From Gemmatimonadota bacterium (GTDB lineage Bacteria; Gemmatimonadota; Gemmatimonadetes; Longimicrobiales; Gaopeijiaceae): a DNA stretch of 39,841 bases. Below are positions 1 through 8,096 of this stretch, in pieces. A program made the position numbers and the translations under genes. How positions within the stretch are numbered: the stretch's first letter is position 1; each line of letters opens with the position of its first letter. The stretch lies in contig JAOTVL010000015.1 of assembly GCA_029863525.1 (NCBI GenBank), positions 1-39,841 on the forward strand, in the 5' to 3' direction. The notes beneath the pieces were generated by a model. It had not been told where the DNA came from. It worked only from the letters and a program-made list of their open reading frames with translations, and searched no databases.

Positions 1-361
1 GGCGCCGGATATACGGCTCCGCGATCTCCTCCATACGGATCGCGGTCATGACACGCGTTTCGACGCCCTTGGTCTCGAGAAGATCCTGAACCGCGAGTGC
101 GTTGATGATCGTGCCCAACATGCCCATGTAGTCGGCCTGGACGCGGTCCATGCCTTCCTTCGAAGCCATGGCCCCACGTACGATGTTGCCGCCGCCGATC
201 ACGATACCCAACGACACACCCATCTCGACCAGCGAACGGATTTCATCGGTAATCCGGTCGACCACCGACGGTTCGATCCCGAAGCCCCGCTCCCCGGCGA
301 GTGCCTCGCCGGAGAGCTTGAGCAGCACTCGCGGATACAACAGGTCGGGACCGTCCGTCAT
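1..361 (-). CDS. pyrH: UMP kinase (uridylate kinase), C-terminal part beyond window
   Basis: Cytosolic UMP kinase of the amino-acid-kinase fold, which phosphorylates UMP to UDP in pyrimidine nucleotide synthesis. The first 120 residues are visible. They include the N-terminal KLSGEAL nucleotide loop (about residues 15-21), the IGGGNIVRG glycine loop (about 54-62) and the [12 protein letters not shown] helix typical of hexameric bacterial PyrH. The ATG at 361 is preceded by a good ribosome site (AGGAG, about 7 bases upstream). The gene follows tsf by about 60 bp in the common rpsB-tsf-pyrH order. The reading frame is open to the window edge, so the C-terminal half lies outside. Identity is secure from the conserved N-terminal motifs and the context. 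Confidence 0.95.
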   Translation of the reverse strand, partial: MTDGPDLLYPRVLLKLSGEALAGERGFGIEPSVVDRITDEIRSLVEMGVSLGIVIGGGNIVRGAMASKEGMDRVQADYMGMLGTIINALAVQDLLETKGVETRVMTAIRMEEIAEPYIRR

Positions 362-422
362 CGTTCGCTCCTGTGCGTGCTCGTCGGTCTCGAGTACAGA
401 CGTCGTGTAGGCGCTGGGGATC

Positions 423-1031
423 TTACTTCTCCCCCACCTTCATCCGCGAAAAACGCGCCACCTCGATCTTCTCCCCCGTCTTCGACGAAACCTCTGTGAT
501 GAGCTCTTCTACGGTCTTGTCGGGGTCCTTCACGAAGGGCTGAGCGAGCAAGGTGTTTTCCTTGAAGAACTTGTTGAGCTTGCCCTCGACGATCTTCTCG
601 GCGATGTGTTCCGGCTTGCCCTCTTCCTTCACCTGCTCCACGTAAACGGCGCGCTCACGATCGATCACGGCCGGATCGATCTGGTCGGCGGAGACCGAGA
701 GCGGCGCGGTCGAAGCGATATGCATGGCCAGATCGCGAGCCAGCCCCTTGAAGTCGTCTGTGTTGGCAACGAAATCGGTCTCGCAATTCACCTCGACAAT
801 GACCGCGGTCTTGTTGTCGAAATGGATGTAGCTGCCGATCACGCCCTCGTTGGCGGATTTCTCGGCTCGCTTTGCCGCCTTGGCAGCACCCTTGGCCCGA
901 AGCAGGTCGACGGCCTTCTCCATGTCGCCACCGGTTTCCTCGAGCGCCTTCTTGCAATCCATCATTCCCGCGCTCGTCATGTCGCGGAGCTGTTTCACAT
1001 CCTTCGCGCTGATCATCGTCGTCTCACTCAT
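423..1031 (-). CDS. tsf: Translation elongation factor Ts
   Basis: Guanine-nucleotide exchange factor that recycles EF-Tu-GDP to EF-Tu-GTP in the cytosol. The N-terminal UBA-like domain (about residues 8-55) has the family pattern around [12 protein letters not shown]. It is followed by the core with the CETDFVA motif (about residues 83-89), whose TDF residues contact EF-Tu. At 202 residues it is the short form of EF-Ts, as in Thermus, rather than the roughly 280-residue enterobacterial form. The C-terminal part is therefore compact and lacks the second subdomain and long coiled-coil insertion. It lies downstream of rpsB, separated by an intrinsic terminator, so tsf is probably expressed partly by read-through. 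pyrH follows. Confidence 0.96.
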   Translation of the reverse strand: MSETTMISAKDVKQLRDMTSAGMMDCKKALEETGGDMEKAVDLLRAKGAAKAAKRAEKSANEGVIGSYIHFDNKTAVIVEVNCETDFVANTDDFKGLARDLAMHIASTAPLSVSADQIDPAVIDRERAVYVEQVKEEGKPEHIAEKIVEGKLNKFFKENTLLAQPFVKDPDKTVEELITEVSSKTGEKIEVARFSRMKVGEK

Positions 1032-1074
1032 CGTCGTTCTCGCTCGTCGTCATGTCCGGCTGCGCCGGTTCGTG

Positions 1075-1115
1075 AAAAGAGGCGGCGGGCCCGTCTTGCC
1101 GGATGCCGCCGCCTC
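1075..1115 (-). terminator. Intrinsic terminator/attenuator between rpsB and tsf
   Basis: Read on the minus strand, a perfect 10-bp GC-rich stem (GAGGCGGCGG pairing with CCGCCGCCTC; arms at 1115-1106 and 1088-1079) encloses a 17-base loop and is followed directly by TTTT at 1078-1075. This is a classic Rho-independent terminator. It lies about 70 bp after the rpsB stop and only 43 bp before the tsf start, so it probably lowers tsf and pyrH transcription relative to rpsB rather than ending the operon. Confidence 0.82.
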
Positions 1116-1186
1116 GTAGGGCCACGCGGAGTGCGCGCCGCCCGCTCCCTCCGGGGTGCGGAGGTCCAGGGTCGTGTCCGACCGGC

Positions 1187-2242
1187 CTACTCTTCCTCGC
1201 CGTCGTCCTCCGACTCCGCTGCCTCAACCGCTTCCTCCTCGGCCTTGGCCTTGGGCTTTTCCTTGGCCTTGGACTTCTCCTTGGCCTTGGGCTTCTTCTT
1301 GGCCTTGGGTTTGGGCTTCTCCGCCACCGGCGCCTCCACGGCCTCCTCGGAGCCCTCGTCATCGCCCGAGTCGGCGTCTGCTTCTTCCTCGCCCTTCCCT
1401 TCGTCGTCCTTGAGATGGGCCGCGATCACTTCGGGACGCGGACGACGCTTCCGGCGCGGACGGCGACGCTTCGGCGCCTCCTTCTCCGTCGTCTCTCCGG
1501 TCTCCGTCGAATAGGTCGTCGCCTCCGTCTCTTCGATGCGCCGACGCTCCTCGTCCGGAACTTCCTTGCGCGTCTCCGCGATCGTGCTCGCGATCGCAGT
1601 AGCGATCAGCGTCACGCTGCGAATGGCGTCGTCATTGCCCGGGATCGGGAAGTCGATGAAGTCCGGATCGGCATTCGTGTCGGTGATCGCGATCACCGGA
1701 ATCCCCAGTTTCGTCGCTTCCTTGACCGCGATCAGCTCTCGCCGTGCGTCGACCACGAAGAGCGCGCCGGGCAGGCGCCCCATGTCTTTCACACCGGCCA
1801 GATACTTATCGAGCTTCATCCGCTCGCGGTCGAGCATCAGACGTTCCTTCTTCGTATAGAACTCGAACGCGTTCTCTTCCGCGCCGCGCTCCAGTTCCTT
1901 CAGCCGACGAATCTGCTGACGGATCGTCTGGAAGTTCGTGAGCATGCCGCCGAGCCACCGCTCGGTGACCCAGAAGGCACCGGCCCGTTGCGCTTCCTCC
2001 TCGACAACCGAGCGTAGTTGCTTCTTCGTGCATACGAAGAGGACCCGCTCTCCCTTGAGCACGACCTCGCGGACCGCCTGCTGGGCGACCAAAAGACGGT
2101 CGAGCGTCTTTCGCAAGTCGATGATGTGGATGCCATTGCGCTCGGCGAAGATGAACGGCTTCATCTTCGGGTTCCAACGGCGAGTCTGGTGGCCGAAGTG
2201 GACTCCGGCCTCGAGAAGCTGGTCGAGACGTACGTCTGACAT
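1187..2242 (-). CDS. rpsB: 30S ribosomal protein uS2 with long charged C-terminal tail
   Basis: Small-subunit ribosomal protein S2, which binds the 30S head/body junction and recruits S1. Residues 1 to about 230 are a standard uS2 domain: [11 protein letters not shown] near the start, the WLGGMLTNF motif, a predicted coiled-coil hairpin, and [14 protein letters not shown]. After that comes a tail of about 115 residues not found in ordinary 230-260-residue S2. It has a very basic patch ([13 protein letters not shown]), an acidic Glu/Asp segment, Lys-Pro-Lys-Ala-Lys repeats and an acidic end. I chose the ATG at 2242 because alignment to S2 begins there; an in-frame TTG at 2260 would add six residues. 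The tail is probably disordered; its function is unknown. Confidence 0.95.
   Translation of the reverse strand: MSDVRLDQLLEAGVHFGHQTRRWNPKMKPFIFAERNGIHIIDLRKTLDRLLVAQQAVREVVLKGERVLFVCTKKQLRSVVEEEAQRAGAFWVTERWLGGMLTNFQTIRQQIRRLKELERGAEENAFEFYTKKERLMLDRERMKLDKYLAGVKDMGRLPGALFVVDARRELIAVKEATKLGIPVIAITDTNADPDFIDFPIPGNDDAIRSVTLIATAIASTIAETRKEVPDEERRRIEETEATTYSTETGETTEKEAPKRRRPRRKRRPRPEVIAAHLKDDEGKGEEEADADSGDDEGSEEAVEAPVAEKPKPKAKKKPKAKEKSKAKEKPKAKAEEEAVEAAESEDDGEEE
1241..1321. repeat. Degenerate repeat encoding Lys/Pro/Ala tail of uS2
   Basis: On the plus strand, units resembling TTGGCCTTGGGCTTCTCC recur about four times. They lie inside rpsB and encode the [12 protein letters not shown]-type tail. 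The repeats are imperfect in DNA and protein, so the array probably arose by slippage or unequal exchange and then diverged. Confidence 0.75.
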
Positions 2243-2262
2243 GTCTTTCGTCTTTTTCAATT

Positions 2263-2280
2263 GGGGCCGATGTACGCCCC
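2263..2280 (-). promoter_or_regulatory. Small hairpin in the rpsB leader
   Basis: A 5-bp GGGGC/GCCCC stem with an 8-base loop lies 21 bases before the rpsB ATG, in the 90-bp gap after rpsI. Rpl/rps leaders often hold autoregulatory structures, so an S2-binding leader is possible. The stem is short and there is no U-run, so no function is assigned. Confidence 0.3.
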
Positions 2281-2332
2281 GGTCAGGATTCGATGCAGCT
2301 CACGCCACACCGTAGAACATTCGAGTTGTCGA

Positions 2333-2734
2333 CTAGCGCTTGGAGAACTGGAAGCGCTTCCGTGCTTTGGGCCGGCCGGGCTTCTTTCGCTCGACCTGCC
2401 GGGCGTCGCGCGTGAGCATCCCCTTCTCGCGTAGCGCCGGCCGGAGCTCCTCGTCGTGCTCGACGAGCGCTCGGGAGATCCCCATCCGGACCGCGTCCGA
2501 CTGGCCTGTCAGGCCTCCGCCGTGAACGCGTACGGTGACATCGAATTGCCCCTCGGCCTCGGCTACCTTGAAAGGCTCCTCGACTCGGATCTGGTGCGTC
2601 GGCCGCGGGAAATAGTCAGCCATCGTGCGTCCATTAATGCTCCACTCACCCTTTCCAGGGCGAAGCGTGACACGCGCGACGGATCGCTTCCGGCGTCCTA
2701 CTGTCTGAATCTGATCGCTCACTGTACCGGCCAT
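2333..2734 (-). CDS. rpsI: 30S ribosomal protein uS9
   Basis: Small-subunit head protein whose C-terminal tail reaches the P-site tRNA. The 133-residue sequence carries the family hallmarks: [15 protein letters not shown] near the N-terminus, a central [15 protein letters not shown] segment, and a basic tail ending FQFSKR with the terminal Lys-Arg that touches tRNA. It lies 20 bp downstream of rplM, the usual uL13-uS9 pair, and should share its transcript. The length is normal, with a few extra residues at the N-terminus ([10 protein letters not shown]). Confidence 0.97.
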   Translation of the reverse strand: MAGTVSDQIQTVGRRKRSVARVTLRPGKGEWSINGRTMADYFPRPTHQIRVEEPFKVAEAEGQFDVTVRVHGGGLTGQSDAVRMGISRALVEHDEELRPALREKGMLTRDARQVERKKPGRPKARKRFQFSKR

Positions 2735-2754
2735 ACGTTCGCTCGTCCTGGTCT

Positions 2755-3183
2755 TCAGAGGTCCAGAGGCTCGGGCCGCTGGCCCTGATGCGGATGCTCG
2801 GTGCCTGCGTACACCTTCAGCTTGCGTCGAAGGTCGCGACCGAGGGCGTTCTTCGGCAGCATGCCCTTCACCGCGAGCTCGATAACACGCTCGGGGTGGG
2901 TCTGGATCATGCGCCGAAACGGAATGTGCTTCTCACCACCCATGTATCCGGAATGACGGAAATAGGTCTTCTGGTCTGCCTTGTTGCCCGTAAGTCGGAC
3001 CTTCTCCGCATTGATCACGACGACGTTGTCACCGGTGTCGAGATGGGGCGTGAAGATCGGCTTATGCTTGCCGCGGATTACGCGCGCGATCTCGGTCGCG
3101 AGTCGTCCGAGCGGCCTGTCGGCGGCGTCGACGAGCCACCAACGATGCTCGATGTCCGCGGCCTTGGGTGTATACGTTCTCAT
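2755..3183 (-). CDS. rplM: 50S ribosomal protein uL13
   Basis: Early-assembling large-subunit protein. At 142 residues it matches the family length. Visible hallmarks are [19 protein letters not shown] at the start, the [12 protein letters not shown] segment and [10 protein letters not shown] near residue 110. It is first in the rplM-rpsI unit and follows a well-formed sigma-70-type promoter at 3226-3254. Confidence 0.97.
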   Translation of the reverse strand: MRTYTPKAADIEHRWWLVDAADRPLGRLATEIARVIRGKHKPIFTPHLDTGDNVVVINAEKVRLTGNKADQKTYFRHSGYMGGEKHIPFRRMIQTHPERVIELAVKGMLPKNALGRDLRRKLKVYAGTEHPHQGQRPEPLDL

Positions 3184-3225
3184 GCCTGGAAGTGCAGAGG
3201 CGAAACTACCTGAAAAGAGCTATCG

Positions 3226-3254
3226 AAGTTACCGGAGATGACTTAGGCCGTCAA
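3226..3254 (-). promoter_or_regulatory. Sigma-70-type promoter for rplM-rpsI
   Basis: On the minus strand, TTGACG (3254-3249) and TAACTT (3231-3226) are separated by exactly 17 bases. They sit 43 bases upstream of the rplM ATG. The arrangement is nearly identical to the promoter of the SRP RNA gene at 39083-39111 in this window. Confidence 0.7.
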
Positions 3255-3293
3255 CGTCGAGCCGGGCCGTAATTTCGGGCTACTTCGAGGCAT

Positions 3294-3318
3294 CCGACGC
3301 AGCGCTCGGCCGCATCGG
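3294..3318 (-). terminator. Weak hairpin after the sigma-factor gene
   Basis: A 7-bp stem (CCGATGC with GCGTCGG, one G-U pair) with an 11-base loop starts just after the sigma-factor stop codon. No U-run follows, so this is at best a weak or factor-dependent terminator before the rplM promoter. Confidence 0.3.
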
Positions 3319-3324
3319 CGGAGG

Positions 3325-4176
3325 CTACCGGTAGGTCTCGAGAAACCGGGCCCGCGACGCATGGCGAAGACGAACGAGTGCCTTCTCCTTGATCTGCCGA
3401 ACGCGCTCACGCGTGATGCCGAGGATCTCTCCGATCTCCTCGAGCGTCATCGGCTCCTCGTCGTCGAGGCCAAAGTACAATCGCAGGATCTTCGCCTCCC
3501 GCTCCTTGAGCGTCGACAGCGCCTCCTCGATCGTGTCCTTCAGAGCGTGCTCGAACGCCTCGTCTTCGGGACCGGGCGAGTATTGGTCCGGGAGATAGTC
3601 GAGCAGCCGATTGTCCTCGCCCGGGGTCATTGGGGCATCGAGCGAGAGATGTGAGTGCGAGATCGCGAGCGTCCGCTCGATCTCTTCCTTGGAGACGTCG
3701 AGTTCTTCGGCGATCTCGTCGACCGTGGGTTCACGACCGAGCTCCTGGAGCAGCGTCGAGCTTCGTCGACCGATCCGGTACAAGGCCCCGGCTCGGTTCA
3801 GAGGCACGCGGACGATGCGGCTCTGTTCAGCGAGGCATTGCAGGATCGCCTGACGAATCCACCAGACAGCGTAGCTGATGAACTTGATGCCCTTCGTCTC
3901 GTCGAACTTATGGGCCGCTCGGATCAGGCCGAGGTTGCCCTCGTTGATGAGGTCCGAGAGAAGGACACCTTGGTTTTGATACTTCTTCGCGACAGAGACG
4001 ACGAAGCGGAGGTTCGAGCGGACGAGCTTGTTGAGAGCCTCTTCCTCACCAGTCCTGATGAGCTTGGCGAGGCGCGCCTCTTCCGCTCGATCGATCAGCG
4101 GGTACTGGCTGATTTCCTTCAGATACTGGTCCAGCGAGCCTTCTTTCGAAGAAGCCTTGCGGGATGAGAAGGTCAT
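3325..4176 (-). CDS. rpoD: RNA polymerase sigma-70 factor, short primary (RpoD-like) type
   Basis: Promoter-recognition subunit of RNA polymerase. The 283 residues hold region 1.2 (DQYLKEISQYPLI), region 2 with NLRFVVSVAKKYQNQGVLLSDLI and the -10-reading YAVWWIRQAI helix, region 3, and region 4 with the helix-turn-helix around EEIGEILGITRERVRQIKEKAL. It lacks region 1.1 and the long non-conserved insert of proteobacterial RpoD. This length and layout match the primary sigma factor of Bacteroidota and relatives, so it is probably the housekeeping sigma factor; a group 2 factor is the alternative. lepB lies upstream with a 190-bp gap. No strong ribosome site precedes the ATG at 4176. Confidence 0.9.
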   Translation of the reverse strand: MTFSSRKASSKEGSLDQYLKEISQYPLIDRAEEARLAKLIRTGEEEALNKLVRSNLRFVVSVAKKYQNQGVLLSDLINEGNLGLIRAAHKFDETKGIKFISYAVWWIRQAILQCLAEQSRIVRVPLNRAGALYRIGRRSSTLLQELGREPTVDEIAEELDVSKEEIERTLAISHSHLSLDAPMTPGEDNRLLDYLPDQYSPGPEDEAFEHALKDTIEEALSTLKEREAKILRLYFGLDDEEPMTLEEIGEILGITRERVRQIKEKALVRLRHASRARFLETYR

Positions 4177-4303
4177 CTGGGCTGACGGGTGGCGAGGTCC
4201 GTTCGAAGACGGGCGGAGCGTGTCGTGTCGTGTGCCCCGATTAGGATCTCAACGATGCCTCAATCGCGCAATGCCCCCCACCTCGGGAGGCCACGATCGC
4301 CCG

Positions 4304-5113
4304 CTAGCGAATGATGGTCCCGAGACGAGACCAGCGGATCTTCGGCAGCTCTGGATCCGAATCGGTGATCGCGGGCTCGTGCGAGTAATAGACCACCCAC
4401 GGTCGTCCGCGAATCTGGTCACGCGACACGAAGCCCCAATAGCGCGAATCTTCGCTGTTGTCTCGGTTGTCGCCGAGCACGAAGTAGCGGCCCTCCGGCA
4501 CTACGATGGGACCCCAATTGTCTCGCGTCGGATGGTAGCCACGAGGCCTGGAGGCGATGAGATGGTGAGACTGCCACTCCATGTCGGGATGGATGGCGTC
4601 TCCTCGTGCGTCGACATGGCGGGCGTATGGCTCGTCGACGGGCTCGTTGTTCAGAAAGAGCTGCTTGTCCCGCATTTGAAGCGTGTCGGACGGGACGCCA
4701 ATGAGCCGCTTCACGTAGTTCTTGTCGGGCTCGTGTGGCGGATGGAAGACGATCACATCTCCCCGCACGGGCTCCGTGAAGGCCGGCAGTACGAGATCGA
4801 GCCCGGGGATGTGCGCGCCGTAGACGGCTTTATTGACCAGCAGGAAGTCACCGACGAGCAGCGTCCCTTCCATCGAGGACGTCGGGATCTTGAACGCCTC
4901 GACGACCGTCGCGCGGATGAACAGGAAGAGCCCGAACGCGATCGCGATCGACTTGAGCCAGTCTCCGAGGCCACGCCGCATTCGGTCGGCTCGCGAGCGG
5001 CGATCGGGCCGAAGCCTCTCGGCCACGACATCCACACTGTGCTCGCCGTCTCGCATTCGACCCACCTCGCGCACGTTGTCGAACGACGCGCCTTTGTAGG
5101 CGCCCTTCCCCAT
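4304..5113 (-). CDS. lepB: Signal peptidase I
   Basis: Membrane-bound serine protease (family S26) that removes signal peptides from exported proteins. A cytoplasmic tail of about 50 residues precedes one transmembrane segment (about residues 53-70). Then come box B (PTSSMEGTL, catalytic Ser80), box D with the general-base lysine (NYVKRLIGVPSD, Lys135) and box E (GDNRDNSEDSRYWG). Numbering is from the ATG at 5113. TTG at 5119 and GTG at 5116 are in-frame alternatives, and an upstream GGGAGGGG fits GTG or ATG. It is divergent from the secreted protease at 5245, one of its likely substrates. Confidence 0.95.
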   Translation of the reverse strand: MGKGAYKGASFDNVREVGRMRDGEHSVDVVAERLRPDRRSRADRMRRGLGDWLKSIAIAFGLFLFIRATVVEAFKIPTSSMEGTLLVGDFLLVNKAVYGAHIPGLDLVLPAFTEPVRGDVIVFHPPHEPDKNYVKRLIGVPSDTLQMRDKQLFLNNEPVDEPYARHVDARGDAIHPDMEWQSHHLIASRPRGYHPTRDNWGPIVVPEGRYFVLGDNRDNSEDSRYWGFVSRDQIRGRPWVVYYSHEPAITDSDPELPKIRWSRLGTIIR

Positions 5114-5160
5114 CACCAATGCCCCTCCCGGGCGGTTCTCGTCAATACACAGGCCCGGCA

Positions 5161-5198
5161 GCGGCGTTCCTACGCCGCGCTTCCGAGCGTCGAAGCGC
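5161..5198. promoter_or_regulatory. Two adjacent inverted repeats between lepB and the protease gene
   Basis: GCGGCG-N6-CGCCGC (5161-5178) and GCGCTTC-N8-GAAGCGC (5177-5198) lie back to back in the 131-bp divergent region. Both are perfect. They could be operators for either gene or a hairpin pair in the protease leader. High GC makes short palindromes common, so this is tentative. Confidence 0.35.
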
Positions 5199-5244
5199 CA
5201 CCCTAGCTTGGGAAAGCACCACCGAACGACCCGGAAAGCGAACC

Positions 5245-5979
5245 GTGAACCGAACGCTCAGCCCTCTCAGCGCCCTCGCGATCGTGCTCATGCTCGGAGG
5301 CACGCTCGCCTCGATCTCGAACCGATCCGACGAGCATGATGGGCCGTGTGGCGAAGCCGGAGCGTGCACGACCGTGGTCACGACTTCCGCCAGCGCGGCA
5401 CCGCCCCCATTTCGTTCGGCCACGGAGTTCTGCGTCGACGTAGGGTACCTGTGCGCCGAGCTGGCCGACAAGGAGGCCATCCAACTCCACCGGTGGACGT
5501 CGATCGACGGTCCGATCGTGGTTCACGTCCCCCTCCCCGAGGGCATGGAGTCGGGAACAGCGCGTAGCCTTCAACAAGCGGCAGCCCAAGGCGTGCGAGC
5601 CTGGAACAACCAGCCATTCCCGGTGCTCGTGGACCTACGCGGCGATCGAAGCCCGCACTTCGCCGTGCGCTGGGCGCGAACGCTCGGCGGCACCCAGTTG
5701 GGTGTGACGCGCACACTGTGGTCCCAAACGACCGGGCTCACCGTCGAATTCATCGAAATCGGCACCGTGCATCCGCGCCAAAAGGGCCGATATGCCGAAC
5801 CCCGGCAGGTTCGACTGACCGCCGCTCACGAGATGGGTCACGCGCTGGGTCTGCCGCACAGCGACTCGTCGCGAGACGTCATGTATCCGACCAACACGGC
5901 CACCTCAATGAGCGCGCAGGACTACCGGAGCGTCGAAGCCCTCTACGGCGTCGAGGACGGCATCACGATCCGGCGCTGA
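5245..5979 (+). CDS. Exported matrixin-like zinc metalloprotease
   Basis: Predicted secreted or anchored metzincin protease. The 244-residue product begins with a hydrophobic signal or anchor (about residues 7-24), followed by a linker and a catalytic domain. The zinc site HEMGHALGLPH (residues 195-205) is complete, with three His ligands and the catalytic Glu. A Met-turn (DVMYP, about 211-215) follows, as in matrixins (M10). Four cysteines lie before residue 71. I chose the GTG at 5245 because GGAAAG sits 7 bases upstream and the signal peptide starts there; the frame stays open upstream. No propeptide cysteine switch is evident. Its end lies 4 bp from that of convergent ntrX. The substrate is unknown. 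Confidence 0.82.
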   Translation: MNRTLSPLSALAIVLMLGGTLASISNRSDEHDGPCGEAGACTTVVTTSASAAPPPFRSATEFCVDVGYLCAELADKEAIQLHRWTSIDGPIVVHVPLPEGMESGTARSLQQAAAQGVRAWNNQPFPVLVDLRGDRSPHFAVRWARTLGGTQLGVTRTLWSQTTGLTVEFIEIGTVHPRQKGRYAEPRQVRLTAAHEMGHALGLPHSDSSRDVMYPTNTATSMSAQDYRSVEALYGVEDGITIRR

Positions 5980-5983
5980 CCGC

Positions 5984-7345
5984 TCATCCCTCTCGCACGA
6001 GGCCGTATTTCTCGATCTTCTTGTACAGATTCGAGCGAGGCATGTCGATGCGTCGGGCCGTCTCGGCGACGTTCCAGTCGTTCTCCCGTAGCTTTTGCTG
6101 GATGTACGCCCGCTCTGCCCCGTCCTTGAAGTCCGAGAAGCTGTCGGATGACAGCAGCTCTCCACCGATCGCGCCGGGAGCGGAGCGCCCGGTCGCGAGG
6201 AGATCGACGTCCTCGACGCGCACGGTCTCACCGCCAGCCAGGATCAAGAGCCGCTCCACCGTGTTTCGGAGTTCGCGGATGTTCCCCGGCCACGAAAGAG
6301 CCCGAAGCTTGTCGATGGCCGCGGTCTCGAAACTCCGTGGCGACATCCCTTCCCGTTGCGTCATGATGTCCGTGAAGTGCTGAATCAGCATCGGGATATC
6401 CTCACGGCGCTCCCGCAACGGCGGGAGGTGGACCGGCACGACGTTGAGTCGATAGTAGAGATCTTCGCGGAAGTCTCCTCCGTCGATCTGCTGGGCGAGA
6501 TCCTTGTTCGTCGCCGCAATTACCCGGACGTCGACCTCGATGGCCTGCGACCCCCCGACACGGGTGACGACGCCCTGCTCGAGCGCACGAAGCACCTTCG
6601 CCTGCGCGTCCCGCGACATGTCGCCGATCTCGTCGAGGAAGAGCGTTCCACCGTCGGCTTGCTCGAACTTGCCGGCCCGGTCCGCGACCGCACCGGTGAA
6701 CGAACCCTTGATGTGCCCAAATAGCGCGGACTCGATGAGCTCGGAGGGGATGGCGGCGCAGTTCACCTCGACGAACGGCTCCTCTTTTCGCGCGGAGAGC
6801 CGGTGGATCGCGCGTGCGACGAGTTCCTTACCGGTCCCATTCTCGCCGGTGATCAGCACACGCGCGTCGGTGGGCGCCACTTTTTCGATGCGCTCGAGCA
6901 CCTGACGGATCGCGTAGGACGTACCCACGATCTCGTACCGGCTTTCGATCTGGCTGCGCAGGTCGGCCATGCTCTGCGTGAGGCCACGCAGCTCGAGCGC
7001 GCGTCTCAACGTGACCAAGAGGCGATCCGTGTCGAGCGGCTTCTCCAGGAAATCGTAGGCTCCCTTACGGGTCGCCTCGACCGCCGTGTCGATGGTGCCG
7101 TGCCCCGAGATCATGACCACGAGCGTGCTCGGGTCCTTTTCCCTGAGCCGGGCCAGAACATCGAGCCCATCCAGTCCGGGCATCTTCACGTCCAAGAAGA
7201 TCACGTCGGGCCGGAAACGCTCCGCGAGCTGGATGCCTTGGTGCCCGTCCTCGGCCTGCTCGACCTCGTGGCCTTCATACTCGAAGACCTGCGCGAGCGC
7301 GCTTCGGATCCCGCTCTCGTCGTCGACTACCAGCAAACGCGCCAT
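5984..7345 (-). CDS. ntrX: Sigma-54-dependent response regulator, NtrX-like
   Basis: Two-component regulator that activates sigma-54 promoters when phosphorylated. The receiver domain spans residues 1-120 with phosphoacceptor Asp52 (FLDVKMPG). The AAA+ domain covers about 140-370: Walker A GENGTGKE (168-175), the sigma-54-contact loop GSFTGA (214-219), Walker B GGTLFLDEI and arginine finger region. A Fis-type helix-turn-helix closes the protein (about 410-450). The C-terminal pattern NVAETARRIDMPRSNLYKKI resembles NtrX. The sigma-54 loop has Ser in place of the first Ala of GAFTGA, a known tolerated variant. A plausible partner kinase, the NtrY-like protein at 16687-20736, is 9 kb away. It follows the LmeA-like gene by about 50 bp on the same strand. 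Confidence 0.92.
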   Translation of the reverse strand: MARLLVVDDESGIRSALAQVFEYEGHEVEQAEDGHQGIQLAERFRPDVIFLDVKMPGLDGLDVLARLREKDPSTLVVMISGHGTIDTAVEATRKGAYDFLEKPLDTDRLLVTLRRALELRGLTQSMADLRSQIESRYEIVGTSYAIRQVLERIEKVAPTDARVLITGENGTGKELVARAIHRLSARKEEPFVEVNCAAIPSELIESALFGHIKGSFTGAVADRAGKFEQADGGTLFLDEIGDMSRDAQAKVLRALEQGVVTRVGGSQAIEVDVRVIAATNKDLAQQIDGGDFREDLYYRLNVVPVHLPPLRERREDIPMLIQHFTDIMTQREGMSPRSFETAAIDKLRALSWPGNIRELRNTVERLLILAGGETVRVEDVDLLATGRSAPGAIGGELLSSDSFSDFKDGAERAYIQQKLRENDWNVAETARRIDMPRSNLYKKIEKYGLVREG

Positions 7346-7397
7346 TTACGCTCGGACTTGGTAGAGTGTGGTGCCAGCGGCGGCGGTCCGCCCCGCG

Positions 7398-8096
7398 TCA
7401 GGGAAGGTCGCTCCCATCTACCGCACGGTCAGCGATTCGTTCGGACCGCACGAGGACCAGGCGGTCTCCCACCACCTCGATCCGGTCGACTCGATCGGGC
7501 CAGCGTACGCCGAGCGCCGCCTGCGTTTCACCGGCCTGGCTTCCCTCCGGATCCACCGATCCGTTCATCGACAGGGCGATCGCTCGTACCACACCGCTCG
7601 GCAAAGGGATGCGGGCGGCACGCGCCTGGTCAATGACGAAGAGAAGGCGATCGTGGCCCGGCGTGAGTCGACCTTCGAGCAACACGTCGATCGTGTCGGA
7701 GACTACGCCGAGGGCGGTGACGATCCGGGCGGTTTCCTCGAAGTCGTCGGCCACAAGGCGCGCCTCGACGAAGACGGTCCCGTCGGAAAAACGGACACGC
7801 GGGTCCGTCACCCCCGCCGGCACGACCCCGGGGGCCGCATGCCGGAGGACGGCGCTGACCTCGGCGGACGTGAGCACCAACCGCGAATCGCCCCCACCGT
7901 CCCGGAACAGGTGGACGCGGTCGACCGTGCGAGCCGCGACCGCGGGGCCGGACGCCGAGTCCTCCAATACCTCGGCTGTGGGATCGACCGGACCTCCTTC
8001 GCCATCGCCGGAATCCAGGATTCCCGCGATCGTCACCACTCCGCCCAGGAAGAGAGCGGCGAGCAACACTCGGACCGCCTCGCGCGAGGCGGTCAC
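7398..8096 (-). CDS. Membrane-anchored protein, possibly DUF2993/LmeA-like
   Basis: A 232-residue protein with an N-terminal membrane anchor (about residues 8-26) and the rest predicted outside the cytoplasm. The body has a pattern seen in LmeA/DUF2993 proteins: a segment like LTSAEVSAVLR, then DPRVRFSDGTVFVEARL, then a short IPLPSGVVRAIA motif. The family assignment is tentative and the function unknown. The start is GTG at 8096, overlapping the TGA of thpR (GTGA), so the two genes are translationally coupled. ntrX follows by about 50 bp, making a likely thpR-this gene-ntrX transcript. Confidence 0.75.
   Translation of the reverse strand: MTASREAVRVLLAALFLGGVVTIAGILDSGDGEGGPVDPTAEVLEDSASGPAVAARTVDRVHLFRDGGGDSRLVLTSAEVSAVLRHAAPGVVPAGVTDPRVRFSDGTVFVEARLVADDFEETARIVTALGVVSDTIDVLLEGRLTPGHDRLLFVIDQARAARIPLPSGVVRAIALSMNGSVDPEGSQAGETQAALGVRWPDRVDRIEVVGDRLVLVRSERIADRAVDGSDLP

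Noticed and set aside
606-1514. Long plus-strand open frame of 302 residues over tsf and rpsB
   Set aside because: Low-complexity Arg/Ser/Leu-rich product, antisense to two clear essential genes; a high-GC shadow.
6700-6716. Defective sigma-54 contact loop in the NtrX-like regulator
   Set aside because: GSFTGA is a naturally occurring variant of GAFTGA and the rest of the loop is intact, so loss of sigma-54 contact is not supported.
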